From: Paramicrobacterium sp051513965
GTDB lineage: Bacteria; Actinomycetota; Actinomycetes; Actinomycetales; Microbacteriaceae
Length of the DNA stretch: 64,000 nt
Assembly (NCBI RefSeq): GCF_051513965.1
Contig: NZ_CP195847.1
Location: forward strand, 248,001 to 312,000
Direction: 5' to 3'
In this document: positions 23,622 through 32,992 of the stretch, piece after piece
Layout: every line of letters starts with the position of its first letter
Numbering within the stretch: position 1 is the first letter of the stretch
Notes under the pieces: generated by a model
Database searches by the model: none
Told to the model about the DNA's origin: nothing
What the model saw: the letters and a program-made list of their open reading frames with translations, nothing else
Translations under genes and position numbers: made by a program

Positions 23622-25049
23622 GTGGTCTGGGGTGCTCGGCTGTGGGCGGCCACAGCGCTCGTCGCCCTCGTGGCTGCCGGAGCAATCGCTGCAGCGGTTC
23701 GCACTCCGGGGCCGGAGCACGTGGCATCCTCACTCACCGATTCACACGGACGGTCGCTCGTGCAGCACGGCTTCTCGACGGCGGGCAGCGCCAAGAGTTC
23801 GCCCGACGGGCTCCCCGACTTCACCGAAGACGACCTCGACGCTGAGCACACGGATATGGGGACGAACTTCGTGCGCTTCCTCATCTCGTGGCGCATGGTC
23901 GAACCGAGCCCCGGCGTGTATGACGAGGGGTACCTCGACGACGTCGCCGAGCGGGTCTCGTGGTACGCAGAGCGCGGATATCACGTGATGCTCGACATGC
24001 ACCAGGACCTCTGGAGCATGGCGATCACGCCTGACGGCGCGCACGGCAACGGGGCTCCGGAGTGGGCGACGTACATGGACGGTCTGCCCGTCGCGGACCA
24101 CGACATGTGGGAGCTCTATTATCTCGAGCCGGGCGTCATGCGCGCCTTCGACAACTTCTGGAACACAACGGGAAAGCACCCGGAGCTGCAGGACCACTAC
24201 GCGAAGGCATGGCAGCACGTCGCCGAACGCTTCGCGGACGAGGATGCCGTCGTCGCCTACGACCTGATGAACGAGCCGTACGGAGGCACGATGCAGGGGC
24301 CGCGCTTCGAGGCCGGCCCATTGACCGAGCTGTATCAGACGACGATCGACGCGATCAGACAGGTGGATGCCGACACGTGGGCGTGCCTCGAACCGCAGGC
24401 GATGGGCTTCAACTGGGGGCTCCCGAGCGGCCTCGGGTTCGTCGATGACCCGCGGGCAGGCCAACCGCGCATCGCCTTCTGCCCGCACCTGTATCCGCTG
24501 CCGATGGACCTTGGTGACGGCTACACCGGCGCCTCGAAGCAGCTCGTCGACGCGACGATCGACGCGTGGGCGGGCAATGTGCTTCGCACCGCGGAGGCGC
24601 TGGGCGATGTTCCGGTGATCCTCGGCGAGTTCGGGCTCAACACGACCCTCGATGGAGCGCTCGACTACGTCGACGCGGTGTACGACATGGCGGCGACGAC
24701 GGGAATGGGCGTCGCGTACTGGTCGCGGGACGACGGGTCGTGGGGGCCGTACGAGTCCGATGGGACCGAGCGGAACCTCGTCACCGCATTGAACCGTGCC
24801 TATCCGCGGGCGGTCGCCGGCGAGATCACCGAGTGGTCGTCGGGTGAGGGGGAGCTGACGCTCACGATGATTCCGGATGCCGATGCCACGGCATCCACCG
24901 AGATCTACCTGCCTGCCGAGGAGTTTCCGAACGGACCGGAGGTGGACGGCGCCGTGATCGAGGCGTGGCTGCCTGACTCCGGCATCCTGACCGTAAACGT
25001 GCCCGCCAAAGGCGCAGACCCGGTGACGGTGACGGTCACCGCGGCCTAA
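23622..25049 (+). CDS. secreted GH5-type glycoside hydrolase (endoglycoceramidase-like)
   Basis: A 475-residue protein with an N-terminal signal/anchor helix (about 5-27) and a (beta/alpha)8 GH5 catalytic domain. The acid/base is Glu 218 in 'AYDLMNEPY' and the nucleophile Glu 336 in 'ILGEFGLN'; 'NFVRFLISWRMVEPSPGVYDE' and 'YHVMLDMHQDLWS' are typical of the endoglycoceramidase/cellulase group (GH5 subfamily resembling GH5_29). A small C-terminal beta domain (about 395-475) follows. GTG 23622 has AAGGAGG. It would cleave beta-glycosidic bonds in glycolipids or oligosaccharides outside the membrane. Confidence 0.82.
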   Translation: MVWGARLWAATALVALVAAGAIAAAVRTPGPEHVASSLTDSHGRSLVQHGFSTAGSAKSSPDGLPDFTEDDLDAEHTDMGTNFVRFLISWRMVEPSPGVYDEGYLDDVAERVSWYAERGYHVMLDMHQDLWSMAITPDGAHGNGAPEWATYMDGLPVADHDMWELYYLEPGVMRAFDNFWNTTGKHPELQDHYAKAWQHVAERFADEDAVVAYDLMNEPYGGTMQGPRFEAGPLTELYQTTIDAIRQVDADTWACLEPQAMGFNWGLPSGLGFVDDPRAGQPRIAFCPHLYPLPMDLGDGYTGASKQLVDATIDAWAGNVLRTAEALGDVPVILGEFGLNTTLDGALDYVDAVYDMAATTGMGVAYWSRDDGSWGPYESDGTERNLVTALNRAYPRAVAGEITEWSSGEGELTLTMIPDADATASTEIYLPAEEFPNGPEVDGAVIEAWLPDSGILTVNVPAKGADPVTVTVTAA

Positions 25050-25106
25050 CGCTTCTGACGGGCTGCTCGGGCTGCGACCGATGGTCGATCAGCGCTGCAG
25101 ACGGGG

Positions 25107-25757
25107 TCAGTCGTCGGTGGTGATCAGGTCGCCGCTGACGGCATCCACGGTCACCTCGTAGTCCTCACCGGAGTCATCGTCGATGTCGAACTGCCACTGC
25201 GGACCGTGCTCGGTGCCCTCGAGCTTCCACTCGTTCACCGTGCCGTTCTGCGCGTCGAGCGCCGTGGCCAGCGCGTCGTCCCACGAGACGATCTTGTCGA
25301 GGTCCACCGTCTCACTGGTCTTCTCGGCGACGTCATCCGACTCGATCTTCTCGGTCTGTTCGCCGAACTGCTCACCGGTGTCGGCGTCGATGCGGACCTC
25401 GTACTCCTCGGTCTGCGAGACGAGCTCGATCGTGTAGGCGTAGCGGTCGCGGTTCCAGTCGAGCTCGATCTCAGCGAGGTCACCGTCGAAGTTCTCCATG
25501 GCCGTGTCGACGGCATCCTCCCAGCTGACCGCGAACTCGGTCGTGGCCAGGTCGGCACCGCGCTGAGTGGCATCGCCGTCGCCGGAGTCGTCCTTCTTCT
25601 GGTCGTCGCCGTTCTGACCGCCGTCCTGCCCGTTCGAGGTCGCCGGGGCGGAATCGTCGCCCGACGGAGCGCTCTCGGACGCGCATCCGGCCAGCGTGAG
25701 TCCTAGGGCCACCGCGATGGCGGCCAATGCCGTTGTCGTTGTCCGTTGTGCTCTCAT
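25107..25757 (-). CDS. PepSY domain lipoprotein
   Basis: A 216-residue lipoprotein with signal 'ALAAIAVALGLTLAGC' (lipobox Cys about 25), an acidic Asp/Gly/Ser/Gln linker (about 27-70) and two PepSY repeats (about 75-135 and 145-214). Each repeat has the 'SWEDAVDTAMENFDG...EWKLEG...YEVTVDAVSGDLI' pattern of predicted protease-inhibitory or ligand-binding modules. Located upstream of the two-component locus only distantly; it sits after rhaB on the same strand but with its own leaderless promoter. Function unknown. Confidence 0.82.
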   Translation of the reverse strand: MRAQRTTTTALAAIAVALGLTLAGCASESAPSGDDSAPATSNGQDGGQNGDDQKKDDSGDGDATQRGADLATTEFAVSWEDAVDTAMENFDGDLAEIELDWNRDRYAYTIELVSQTEEYEVRIDADTGEQFGEQTEKIESDDVAEKTSETVDLDKIVSWDDALATALDAQNGTVNEWKLEGTEHGPQWQFDIDDDSGEDYEVTVDAVSGDLITTDD

Positions 25758-25763
25758 GGGGCC

Positions 25764-25769
25764 ACCATA
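25764..25769 (-). promoter_or_regulatory. leaderless -10 element TATGGT
   Basis: TATGGT-N6-ATG upstream of the PepSY lipoprotein gene. Confidence 0.5.
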
Positions 25770-25810
25770 CGTCGGGCTGGGCGCGTGAGGCACGCTAAAT
25801 GAGGGGATTC

Positions 25811-27295
25811 TCATGGTCGCGGCGCGCGCTGAGCGGCATCCGAAATTGGGGTGAAGGATGCCGCTCGCGCTCTGGCTGGACGCGGGTCGTATCTGCGCGG
25901 CTGCGTCGTGCGGGCCACGAGGTCGCGGAGGTCCTCGAGGCTGCCCGACAGCGCGCCGAGCGCGCGCGCCTGCACGAGCACGTTGCCGATCGCCGTCGCC
26001 TCGACGGGCCCCGCGAGCACCGGAACGCCGGCGCGCGCCGCGGTCAGTCGGCAGAGCAGCTCGTTTTGCGAGCCGCCGCCCACGATGTGGATCGTGTTCA
26101 CGGTGCGGCCCGACAGGCGGGACGCCGTGATGACGGCATCCGCGAAGGCATCCGCCAGGCTCTCGATGATGCAGCGCACCATCGCCGCCCGCGACTCCGG
26201 AACTGGCAGGCCACGCTCGCGCAGCCACTCCGCGATGCGCGAAGGCATGTCTCCCGGCGCCATGAATCGGGGGTCGTTCGCGTCGAAGACGGGCTGCAGA
26301 TCGGTGACGGCGGCCGCGGCGTCCAGCAGCTCGGGCAGGTCGATCGTCTCGCCGGACTCCGCCTCCCACGTGCGCACCGATTCCGACAGGAGCCACAGGC
26401 CCATGACGTTGTGCAGAAAGCGCACGCGGCCGTCCACGCCGCCCTCGTTCGTGAAGTTCGCCTCGCGCGCCTCATCGGTGACGACGGGATGCCCGAGCTC
26501 GACTCCCACGAGGCCCCACGTGCCGCAGCTGATGTAGGCGGCGTCGCGATTGGTCATCGGCACTCCGACGACCGCCGAAGCCGTGTCGTGGGAGCCGACC
26601 GCGGTGACGGGCGTGCCGTCGAGGCCGGTGCTCTCGGCCGCGGCGCCCGCGACCGTGCCAATCGTCTCGCCCGGCCGCACGAGGGGCGGCAGGATGCTGG
26701 TGGGCAGCTCGAGCCGCTCGAGGAGCGAGGAGTTCCACGCCGAGCCGTCCACGCGGAGCAGGCCCGTCGTCGAGACGTTGGTGGCCTCCGCAGATGTGCG
26801 TCCGGTCAGCCAGTAGGCGAGAAGATCCGGCAGCAGCAGTGCGGTGTCGGCGAGGTGCAGCACGCCGGCCGACCGGTCAGCGCTCAGCTGGTACAGGGTG
26901 TTGAACGGCAGAAACTGCAGCCCGTTCTGCGCGTAGAGCTCTGCGAACGGAACCCGGGCGTGCACGTCGCGCACCGCGGCATCCGTTCTGGAATCACGGT
27001 AGTGGTACGGCGTGCCGAGCAGTCGCCCATCGCGCAGCAGGCCGTAGTCGACCGCCCATGCGTCGATGCCGATCGACTGGATGCGGTCAGGCCCCGATGC
27101 GGCCTCGCGCAGTCCGTCGATGACGGCCCGGTACACCTCGAGCACCGGAACATGCAGGCCGTCGGGCAGCGCGACGGAGCCGGTGCGGAAGCGCGCGACG
27201 GCCTCGAGGTGCAGCTCGTCGGGGGAGACCCGCGCACGCATGACGCGCCCGCTGGATGCTCCGATGTCGACGGCTGCGACGGTCGCGGCGCTCAT
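25811..27295 (-). CDS. rhaB: rhamnulokinase
   Basis: A 494-residue FGGY-family sugar kinase that phosphorylates L-rhamnulose to L-rhamnulose-1-phosphate. N-terminal 'AAVDIGASSGRVM' is the ATP-binding phosphate-1 loop with the family Ser-Gly-Arg, 'SIGIDAWAVDYGLL' is characteristic of rhamnulokinases, 'AVGSHDTASAVVGVP' carries the catalytic Asp, and 'IHIVGGGSQNELLCRLTA' is the adenosine motif. ATG 27295 has GGGGAGGG. It is the last gene of the rhaI-rhaEW-rhaB operon; palindromic element copy C is placed between it and rhaEW. Confidence 0.92.
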   Translation of the reverse strand: MSAATVAAVDIGASSGRVMRARVSPDELHLEAVARFRTGSVALPDGLHVPVLEVYRAVIDGLREAASGPDRIQSIGIDAWAVDYGLLRDGRLLGTPYHYRDSRTDAAVRDVHARVPFAELYAQNGLQFLPFNTLYQLSADRSAGVLHLADTALLLPDLLAYWLTGRTSAEATNVSTTGLLRVDGSAWNSSLLERLELPTSILPPLVRPGETIGTVAGAAAESTGLDGTPVTAVGSHDTASAVVGVPMTNRDAAYISCGTWGLVGVELGHPVVTDEAREANFTNEGGVDGRVRFLHNVMGLWLLSESVRTWEAESGETIDLPELLDAAAAVTDLQPVFDANDPRFMAPGDMPSRIAEWLRERGLPVPESRAAMVRCIIESLADAFADAVITASRLSGRTVNTIHIVGGGSQNELLCRLTAARAGVPVLAGPVEATAIGNVLVQARALGALSGSLEDLRDLVARTTQPRRYDPRPARARAASFTPISDAAQRAPRP

Positions 27296-27366
27296 CGGCA
27301 CCCTCCCCGCTCGCCGCCAGCGCCCTCCGGCCCCCAGCCGCCAGCGCCCTCCGGCCCCCAACCAAC

Positions 27367-27441
27367 CGCGCTATTTGTTCGGGCTTGCGCTACAGAAATT
27401 CCTGTAGCGCAAGCCCGATTCTGCAGCGCACCCGAAACTGC
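27367..27441. repeat. dispersed palindromic element, copy C, inside the rha operon
   Basis: CGCGCTATTTGTT then a 16-bp perfect stem (27380-27395 with 27402-27417, loop AAATTC), followed on the right by degenerate half-units CTGTAGCGCAAGCCCGATT (27402-27420), CTGCAGCGCACCCGAAA (27421-27437) and a partial third. As in copy A the outer right arm is replaced by tandem half-units. It occupies most of the 157 bases between the rhaEW stop and the rhaB start and would form a hairpin in the operon mRNA. Confidence 0.85.
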
Positions 27442-27452
27442 AGCGACGAGGC

Positions 27453-29489
27453 TCATCGCAAGAACGCAGCTGCGACGCCCGCGTCGACGGGGATGTGCAG
27501 TCCGGTCGTGTGGTCGAGGTCTGCCGTGCACAGCACGAATACCGCGTTCGCGACGTTCTCGGGCACGACCTCGCGCTTCAGAATGGTGCGCTGTGCGTAG
27601 AACTTGCCGAGGTCCTCCTCGGGGATGCCGTACGTCTTCGCCCGGTTCGCTCCCCACCCGGAGGCGAAGATTCCGGAGCCGCGCACGACTCCGTCGGGGT
27701 TGATGCCGTTCACCTTGATGCCGTGCTCGCCGAGCTCGGCGGCGAGCAGTCGAACCTGGTGCGCCTGGTCGGCCTTGGTCGCGGAGTACGCGATGTTGTT
27801 CGGCCCGGCGAACACCGAGTTCTTGCTTGAGATGTAGACGATGTCGCCGCCCATCTTCTGGTCGATGAGCACGCGCGCGGCGTTCTTCGACACGAGGAAC
27901 GACCCCTTCGCCATGACATCGTGCTGAAGATCCCAGTCCTTCTCGGTGGTCTCCAAGAGTGACTTCGACAGGGAGAGCCCGGCGTTGTTCACGACGATGT
28001 CGAGACCGCCGAAGGCCAGCACCGTCTCGTTGATCGCGGCCGTGACGGCATCCTCGTTGGACACGTCTGCCGCGAGACCGACCGCCACATCCGGTCCGCC
28101 GATCTCGGCTGCCGCTGCCTTCGCCTTCTCGATGTCGAGGTCCGCGATAGCGACGCAGGCGCCCTCGGCGGCGAGACGCTTCGCGATGGCCTTGCCGATG
28201 CCGGACGCAGCGCCCGTGACGAGCGCGATGCGCGTCGCGAGGGGCTTCGGCTTCGGCATGCGCTGCAGCTTGGCCTCCTCGAGCGCCCAGTACTCGATGC
28301 GGAACTTCTCACGCTCGTCGATCGGAGCGTAGCTCGAGAGCCCCTCGGCGCCGCGCATCACATTGATCGCGTTGACATAGAACTCACCGGCGACGCGCGC
28401 GGTCTGCTTGTCTTTGCCGTAGCTGAACATCCCGACGCCCGGCACGAGGATGATCAGCGGGTCGGCGCCGCGCATAGCGGGGGAGTCCTCGTCGGCGTGG
28501 CGCTCGTAGTACGCGGCGTAGTCGGCGCGGTACTGCTCGTGCAGCTCGGGCAGACGCTCGAGGATCTCCTCGACGCTCGCCGTTGCGGGCAGGTCGATGA
28601 CGAGCGGCTTCACCTTGGTGCGCAGGAAGTGGTCGGGGCAGCTCGTGCCGAGCGCGGCCAGACGCGGGTGCTCGCTGTGCGAGAGAAAGTCGAGCACGAC
28701 GTCAGAGTCTGTGAAGTGGCCGACCATGGGGCGGTCGGAGGATGCCACGCCGCGCAGCGCCGGAGCGAGAGCGGCGGCCTTCGTGCGACGCTCCTCCTCC
28801 GCGAGCGCGCCGTACCCGTCGAGCGCTGCGCCGAAGGGCTCCGCCTTCGAGTGCTCGGCGATGTACGCTGCGGCGGTCTCGATGATCCACAGCGAGTTCT
28901 TCTCGCTCTCGTCGCTCGTGTCGCCCCAGGCCGTGATGCCGTGGCCGCCGAGGATGCAACCGACCGCCTGCGGGTTCTCCCGCTTGATCTCCGCGATGTC
29001 GAGCCCGAGCTGGAAGCCAGGGCGGCGCCACGGCACCCACACGACCTTGTCGCCGAAGATCTCGGTGGTGAGGCGCTCGCCGTCGGCCGCGGTGGCGATC
29101 GCGATGCCGGCATCCGGGTGCAGGTGATCGACGTGCGCGGCGTCGACGAGCCCGTGCATAGCGGTGTCGATGGACGGTGCGGCGCCGCCCTTGCCGAAGA
29201 GCGTGTAGTCGAAGGCCGCGACCATCTCGTCTTCACGGTCGACGCCCGGGTAGACGTTCTGCATCGCGCGCAGGCGGTCGACCCGCAGCACGGCGAGACC
29301 CTTCTCTGTGAGCGTCCCGAGGTCTCCGCCGGAGCCCTTCACCCACATGAGTTCTGTCGTCTCACCCGTGACGGGGTCGGTCTCGTGGCCCTTGGCGGAG
29401 GTGTTCCCGCCGGCGTAGTTGGTGTTTTTCGGGTCGGCGCCGAGGCGGTTGCTCCGCTCGATGAGAGCGCGGACGGTGGGGTTGGTCAT
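27453..29489 (-). CDS. rhaEW: bifunctional rhamnulose-1-phosphate aldolase / lactaldehyde dehydrogenase
   Basis: A 678-residue two-domain enzyme. The N-terminal class II aldolase/adducin domain (about 1-400) cleaves L-rhamnulose-1-phosphate to dihydroxyacetone phosphate and L-lactaldehyde; Zn ligands are in 'HVDHLHPDA' and 'LGGHGITAWGD', with 'NYAGGNTSAKG' at the N-terminus. The C-terminal short-chain dehydrogenase (about 425-678; 'ALVTGAASGIGKAIAKRL', catalytic 'YISSKNSVFAGPNNIAYSATK') oxidises lactaldehyde to lactate. The fusion matches RhaEW of Bacillus and many actinobacteria. ATG 29489 has GGAGAG. It lies 55 bases downstream of rhaI in the same operon. Confidence 0.92.
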   Translation of the reverse strand: MTNPTVRALIERSNRLGADPKNTNYAGGNTSAKGHETDPVTGETTELMWVKGSGGDLGTLTEKGLAVLRVDRLRAMQNVYPGVDREDEMVAAFDYTLFGKGGAAPSIDTAMHGLVDAAHVDHLHPDAGIAIATAADGERLTTEIFGDKVVWVPWRRPGFQLGLDIAEIKRENPQAVGCILGGHGITAWGDTSDESEKNSLWIIETAAAYIAEHSKAEPFGAALDGYGALAEEERRTKAAALAPALRGVASSDRPMVGHFTDSDVVLDFLSHSEHPRLAALGTSCPDHFLRTKVKPLVIDLPATASVEEILERLPELHEQYRADYAAYYERHADEDSPAMRGADPLIILVPGVGMFSYGKDKQTARVAGEFYVNAINVMRGAEGLSSYAPIDEREKFRIEYWALEEAKLQRMPKPKPLATRIALVTGAASGIGKAIAKRLAAEGACVAIADLDIEKAKAAAAEIGGPDVAVGLAADVSNEDAVTAAINETVLAFGGLDIVVNNAGLSLSKSLLETTEKDWDLQHDVMAKGSFLVSKNAARVLIDQKMGGDIVYISSKNSVFAGPNNIAYSATKADQAHQVRLLAAELGEHGIKVNGINPDGVVRGSGIFASGWGANRAKTYGIPEEDLGKFYAQRTILKREVVPENVANAVFVLCTADLDHTTGLHIPVDAGVAAAFLR

Positions 29490-29544
29490 GGTCTCTCCGT
29501 GTGTGAGTGTGCGACTGTGAGGTGGAGGGGGAGGATGCCGGCCT

Positions 29545-30705
29545 CTACGCGCCCCAGCCGGCCTGCGTGCCGCCGACGCGCTCGTTCTCGATCTTCTGCT
29601 GGTAGCCCGACTCGGCGTACGCCGCCATCGGGTCCGCGGGGAGCCCGCGTTCGGCGCGCCAGGCCGCGAGGTCGGGGCGGACGTCGGTGTAGAAAGCATC
29701 CATGAGGATGCCGTTGGCCTTCAGCACGTCGTGCTCGTTCTGCGCGGCTGTGAGCGCGTCGCGGTCGAGCAGGAGGGCGCGCGCCGTCATCTCCTGAACG
29801 TTCAGCACCGAGCGGATCTGGCCGGGGATCTTGTCTTCGATGTTGTGGCACTGGTCGAGCATGAAGGCCACATCGGGGGTTCCGTAGCCGCCGCCGCGCA
29901 CAACCTCGAGGATGATGCGGAACAGCTGGAACGGGTCGGCCGCGCCGACGATGAGATCGTCGTCGGCGTAGAAGCGCGAGTTGAAGTCGAAGGAGCCGAG
30001 CTTTCCGAGGCGCAGCAGCTGCGCGACGATGAACTCGATGTTGGTGCCGGGGGCGTGGTGCCCCGTGTCGAGGCAGACCATGGCCTTGTCGCCGAGGGCG
30101 GAGACCTGGGCGTAGGAGGTGCCCCAGTCCGGAACGTCTGTGTGGTAGAACGCCGGCTCGAAGAATTTGTACTCGAGCACCATGCGCTGGTCGTCGCCGA
30201 GGCGGTCGTAGATCGCCGAGAGGGATTCGTGCAGCCAGTCCTGGCGCGAGCGGATATCTCCCTGGCCGGGGTAGTTGGTGCCGTCAGCGAGCCAGATCTT
30301 GAGGTCGCGGCTGCCCGTCGCGTTCATGACGTCGATGCAGCGGAAGTGGTGGTCGATGGCCTTCTGGCGGACGGCGGGGTCGGAGTGCGTGAGCGAGCCG
30401 AACTTGTAGACGTCGTCCTGGAAGGTGTTGGAGTTGATGGTGCCGAGCGAGACGCCGCGCTCCTCGGCGAAGCGGCGCAGTGCGGCGTAGTCGTCGTGGG
30501 TGTCCCACGGAATGTGCAGCGCGACGCTCGGGGCCAGGCCCGTGAAGCGGTGCACCGTCGCGGCATCCTCGATCTTCTCCTCCACCGTGCGGGGAGTGCC
30601 GGGCGTGCCGAAGACCTTGAAGCGCGTGCCCGAGTTGCCGAACGCCCACGAGGGCAGTTCGATGGCCTGCTTGGCGAGTTCGGGGGCGATGTCAGCGAAG
30701 GACAT
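29545..30705 (-). CDS. rhaI: L-rhamnose isomerase (RhaI type)
   Basis: A 386-residue TIM-barrel isomerase converting L-rhamnose to L-rhamnulose, of the Pseudomonas/Rhizobium RhaI type rather than E. coli RhaA. Metal/substrate residues lie in 'KIWLADGTNYPGQGD', 'LEYKFFEPAFYHTDVPDWG', 'CLDTGHHAPGTNIE' and 'FDFNSRFYADDDL'. ATG 30705 has AAAGGAGAG. It is first in the operon with rhaEW and rhaB, and a LacI-type operator lies 64-75 bases upstream. Confidence 0.93.
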   Translation of the reverse strand: MSFADIAPELAKQAIELPSWAFGNSGTRFKVFGTPGTPRTVEEKIEDAATVHRFTGLAPSVALHIPWDTHDDYAALRRFAEERGVSLGTINSNTFQDDVYKFGSLTHSDPAVRQKAIDHHFRCIDVMNATGSRDLKIWLADGTNYPGQGDIRSRQDWLHESLSAIYDRLGDDQRMVLEYKFFEPAFYHTDVPDWGTSYAQVSALGDKAMVCLDTGHHAPGTNIEFIVAQLLRLGKLGSFDFNSRFYADDDLIVGAADPFQLFRIILEVVRGGGYGTPDVAFMLDQCHNIEDKIPGQIRSVLNVQEMTARALLLDRDALTAAQNEHDVLKANGILMDAFYTDVRPDLAAWRAERGLPADPMAAYAESGYQQKIENERVGGTQAGWGA

Positions 30706-30768
30706 GGGTTCTCTCCTTTGACGGATGGTGCTCCCGTTATCGGTCAGAGCACTGCGCAAACGTCTGAT

Positions 30769-30780
30769 TGAATCGTTTCA
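30769..30780. promoter_or_regulatory. LacI-type operator TGAATCGTTTCA (rhaI)
   Basis: A 12-bp near-palindrome with central CG, the LacI-family hallmark. It matches the sites at 35552 and 35707 in 11 of 12 positions. Probably bound by the LacI protein at 40113. Confidence 0.7.
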
Positions 30781-30826
30781 TTTACTGTAGTCCGCAGCGC
30801 GGGGCATCGCAAGCGGCGGAACGAGT

Positions 30827-30850
30827 GCGGGGCGCCCGAAGGCGCCCCGC
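30827..30850 (-). terminator. terminator of the rhamnose transport operon
   Basis: GCGGGGCGCC (30827-30836) and its exact complement (30841-30850) form a 10-bp stem; in the transcript the loop is UUCG, a very stable tetraloop. It begins eight bases after the rhaS stop codon. Confidence 0.7.
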
Positions 30851-30857
30851 GGGTGTG

Positions 30858-31913
30858 TCAGAAGTCGAAGTCGTCGATATTGTCAGCTGTGAAGACGAAC
30901 GGGTCTCCCAGCGTGATGACGCCCTCTGCTCCGACGGTGAACTCGGTCTCGTCGGTGCTGAGCCCTTCGACCGTGAACGTGTCGCCTTCCTCGCCCGTGA
31001 TGTCGCCATCGATCATGGCCTTCGCGGCGAATGAGGCGAGGATGCCGAGGTCCTCGGGGTTCCACAGCGCAAACGACTCCACAGTGCCGTCCTCGATGTA
31101 CTCGCGCATGTCGTTCGGCGTGCCGAGACCGGTCAGTGCAACCTCGCCCTTGTGGTCAGACGTGGAGAGGTAGCGTGCCGCTGCGGCGATGCCGACCGTC
31201 GTGGGCGAGATGATGCCCTTGAGGTCGGGGTACGTCGAGAGCAGCGCCTCGGTCTTGTCGAACGAGGTCTGGTCGTCGTCGTTTCCGTACACGGTGTCGA
31301 CGAGCTCGATGTCGGGGTACTCCGAGTCGAGGTACGTCTTCATCTCTTCGATCCAGGCGTTCTGGTTGGTCGCGTTCGCGGCCGCCGAGAGAATCGCGAT
31401 CTCGCCCTCGCCGCCGATCTGCTCGGCGATGAGGTCGACCTGCTTCTTCGCGATGAGCTCGGCGTTCGACGCCGACACGTACATGTCGCGGCACTCGGGG
31501 TCGACGTCGGAGTCGAAGGTCACAACGGCGACGCCCGCGTCACGTGCCTCGCCGAGAGCGTCGCACAGCGCGTTCGGGTCGTTCGCCGAGAGGACGATCG
31601 CGTCGACCGACTGCTGCGTCAGCGTGTTGATGTAGGTCACCTGTCCGTCGGCGGTCGCTTCGGTCGGTCCGACCTCCTTGAAGGTTCCGCCGAAGCCCTC
31701 GACGGCCTCCTTCGCCGCGGCGTCGGACGCCTCGAAGTACGGGTTGCCGAGACTCTTCGGCAGGAACGCGATGTTGTAGTCTCCGGAGCCGGATCCGCCG
31801 TCTCCGTCGTCCCCTCCTCCGCCGGAGGAGCAGGCCGTTGCGGTGAGGGTCACGCCAAGGGCGAGCGCGACGAGCGCCGTCCCTGTGCGAGAGCGGGAGA
31901 TGAGCGACTTCAT
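30858..31913 (-). CDS. rhaS: rhamnose ABC transporter substrate-binding lipoprotein
   Basis: A 351-residue periplasmic-binding protein of the ribose-binding type (peripla_BP_4). Signal 'ALVALALGVTLTATAC' with lipobox Cys about 28, Gly/Asp-rich linker, then 'YNIAFLPKSLGNPYFEASDAAAKEAV' and 'DGQVTYINTLTQQSVDAIVLSANDPNAL', typical of RhaS. It captures L-rhamnose at the membrane surface and delivers it to the permeases encoded upstream. It is last in the operon rhaT-rhaP-rhaQ-rhaS and is followed by a terminator. Confidence 0.9.
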   Translation of the reverse strand: MKSLISRSRTGTALVALALGVTLTATACSSGGGGDDGDGGSGSGDYNIAFLPKSLGNPYFEASDAAAKEAVEGFGGTFKEVGPTEATADGQVTYINTLTQQSVDAIVLSANDPNALCDALGEARDAGVAVVTFDSDVDPECRDMYVSASNAELIAKKQVDLIAEQIGGEGEIAILSAAANATNQNAWIEEMKTYLDSEYPDIELVDTVYGNDDDQTSFDKTEALLSTYPDLKGIISPTTVGIAAAARYLSTSDHKGEVALTGLGTPNDMREYIEDGTVESFALWNPEDLGILASFAAKAMIDGDITGEEGDTFTVEGLSTDETEFTVGAEGVITLGDPFVFTADNIDDFDF

Positions 31914-31951
31914 TGTTCGTCCTTCTTTCTGTGTTGGTGCAGGGGGTGAGG

Positions 31952-32992
31952 CTAGTGGGATGCCTGGCGGATCCGCCGCCTGGCCAGAAGCGAACTGACG
32001 CCGCCGATGATCGACGGGACGATCACCGAGACGACCAGCAGTAGACCCGTCGCGACGTTGATCACGTCGGAGGAGACGTCGGCAAGGCGGAGCGCGCTGC
32101 GCAGGGCGCCGATCACGAGAACACCCGCGATGACGCCGACGAGCGAGCCTCGGCCGCCGAAGATCGAGACACCGCCGACGAGCACAGCCGCGACGACGAC
32201 GAGTTCGAGGCCCATCGCGTTGTCACCGCGCGCGGAGTCGTATCTCAAGGTCCAGAACGCTCCAGCAACCGCCGAGATGACCCCGCTCGCGACGAACAGC
32301 CAGAACTTCACACGACCTCCGTCGATGCCGGCGAATGTCGCGGCATCCTTGTTGAGACCGATCGCGTAGACGCTGCGACCGAAGCTCGTGAAGTGCAGCA
32401 GCACGATGGCGATGATCGCGAGCACGACGAACAGCAGCAGAATCGACGGGAACGCTGTTCCGCGTCCGAAGAGGCGCTCCTTCACGAGGTCCTTGAACAC
32501 GTCGGGGAAGCCCGTCACCGCTGTAGTGCCGAGGATACCGACGGCGATTCCGCGGAACAGTGCGAGCGAACCGATCGTGACGGCGAGCGACGGCAGACCG
32601 ACGACCGTGATGAGGAACCCGTTGACCGCGCCGCCGATGACGCCGACGAGGACGGCGATCGCGATGGCTGCGGGAAGCGGTGTTCCGGCCTGGAAGAGCG
32701 CACCGATGATCACGCTCGAGAGCCCGACCATGCTGGCCACCGACAGATCGATCTCGCCCGTGATGATGATGAACGTCATCGGCAGCGCGATGAGCAGCAC
32801 CGGGAACACGTCGAGGATCAGGAAGTACAGCGTGTTCGGGGTGTTGAAGTTGTCGACGCTGACGGTCGCGATGATCCACACTACGACGAGCAGAGCCAGG
32901 ATGGCCGCGGAACGACCGAACACGACGCGGCGCAGGCGGGACGACGTGGAGGGTGCCTCGGGTGTCGTCGTCTTCTCGAGTGTCTGCGTCAT
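31952..32992 (-). CDS. rhaQ: rhamnose ABC transporter permease (second)
   Basis: A 346-residue RbsC/XylH-type permease with about ten helices; start ATG 32992 overlaps the stop of the preceding permease by four bases (ATGA). Family motifs 'IALPMTFIIITGEIDLSVASMVGLSS' and the cytoplasmic 'TSFGRSVYAIGLNKDAATFAGI' coupling loop are present. With RhaP it forms the heterodimeric channel. The longer open frame to 33589 is only shadow of the neighbouring gene. Confidence 0.88.
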   Translation of the reverse strand: MTQTLEKTTTPEAPSTSSRLRRVVFGRSAAILALLVVVWIIATVSVDNFNTPNTLYFLILDVFPVLLIALPMTFIIITGEIDLSVASMVGLSSVIIGALFQAGTPLPAAIAIAVLVGVIGGAVNGFLITVVGLPSLAVTIGSLALFRGIAVGILGTTAVTGFPDVFKDLVKERLFGRGTAFPSILLLFVVLAIIAIVLLHFTSFGRSVYAIGLNKDAATFAGIDGGRVKFWLFVASGVISAVAGAFWTLRYDSARGDNAMGLELVVVAAVLVGGVSIFGGRGSLVGVIAGVLVIGALRSALRLADVSSDVINVATGLLLVVSVIVPSIIGGVSSLLARRRIRQASH

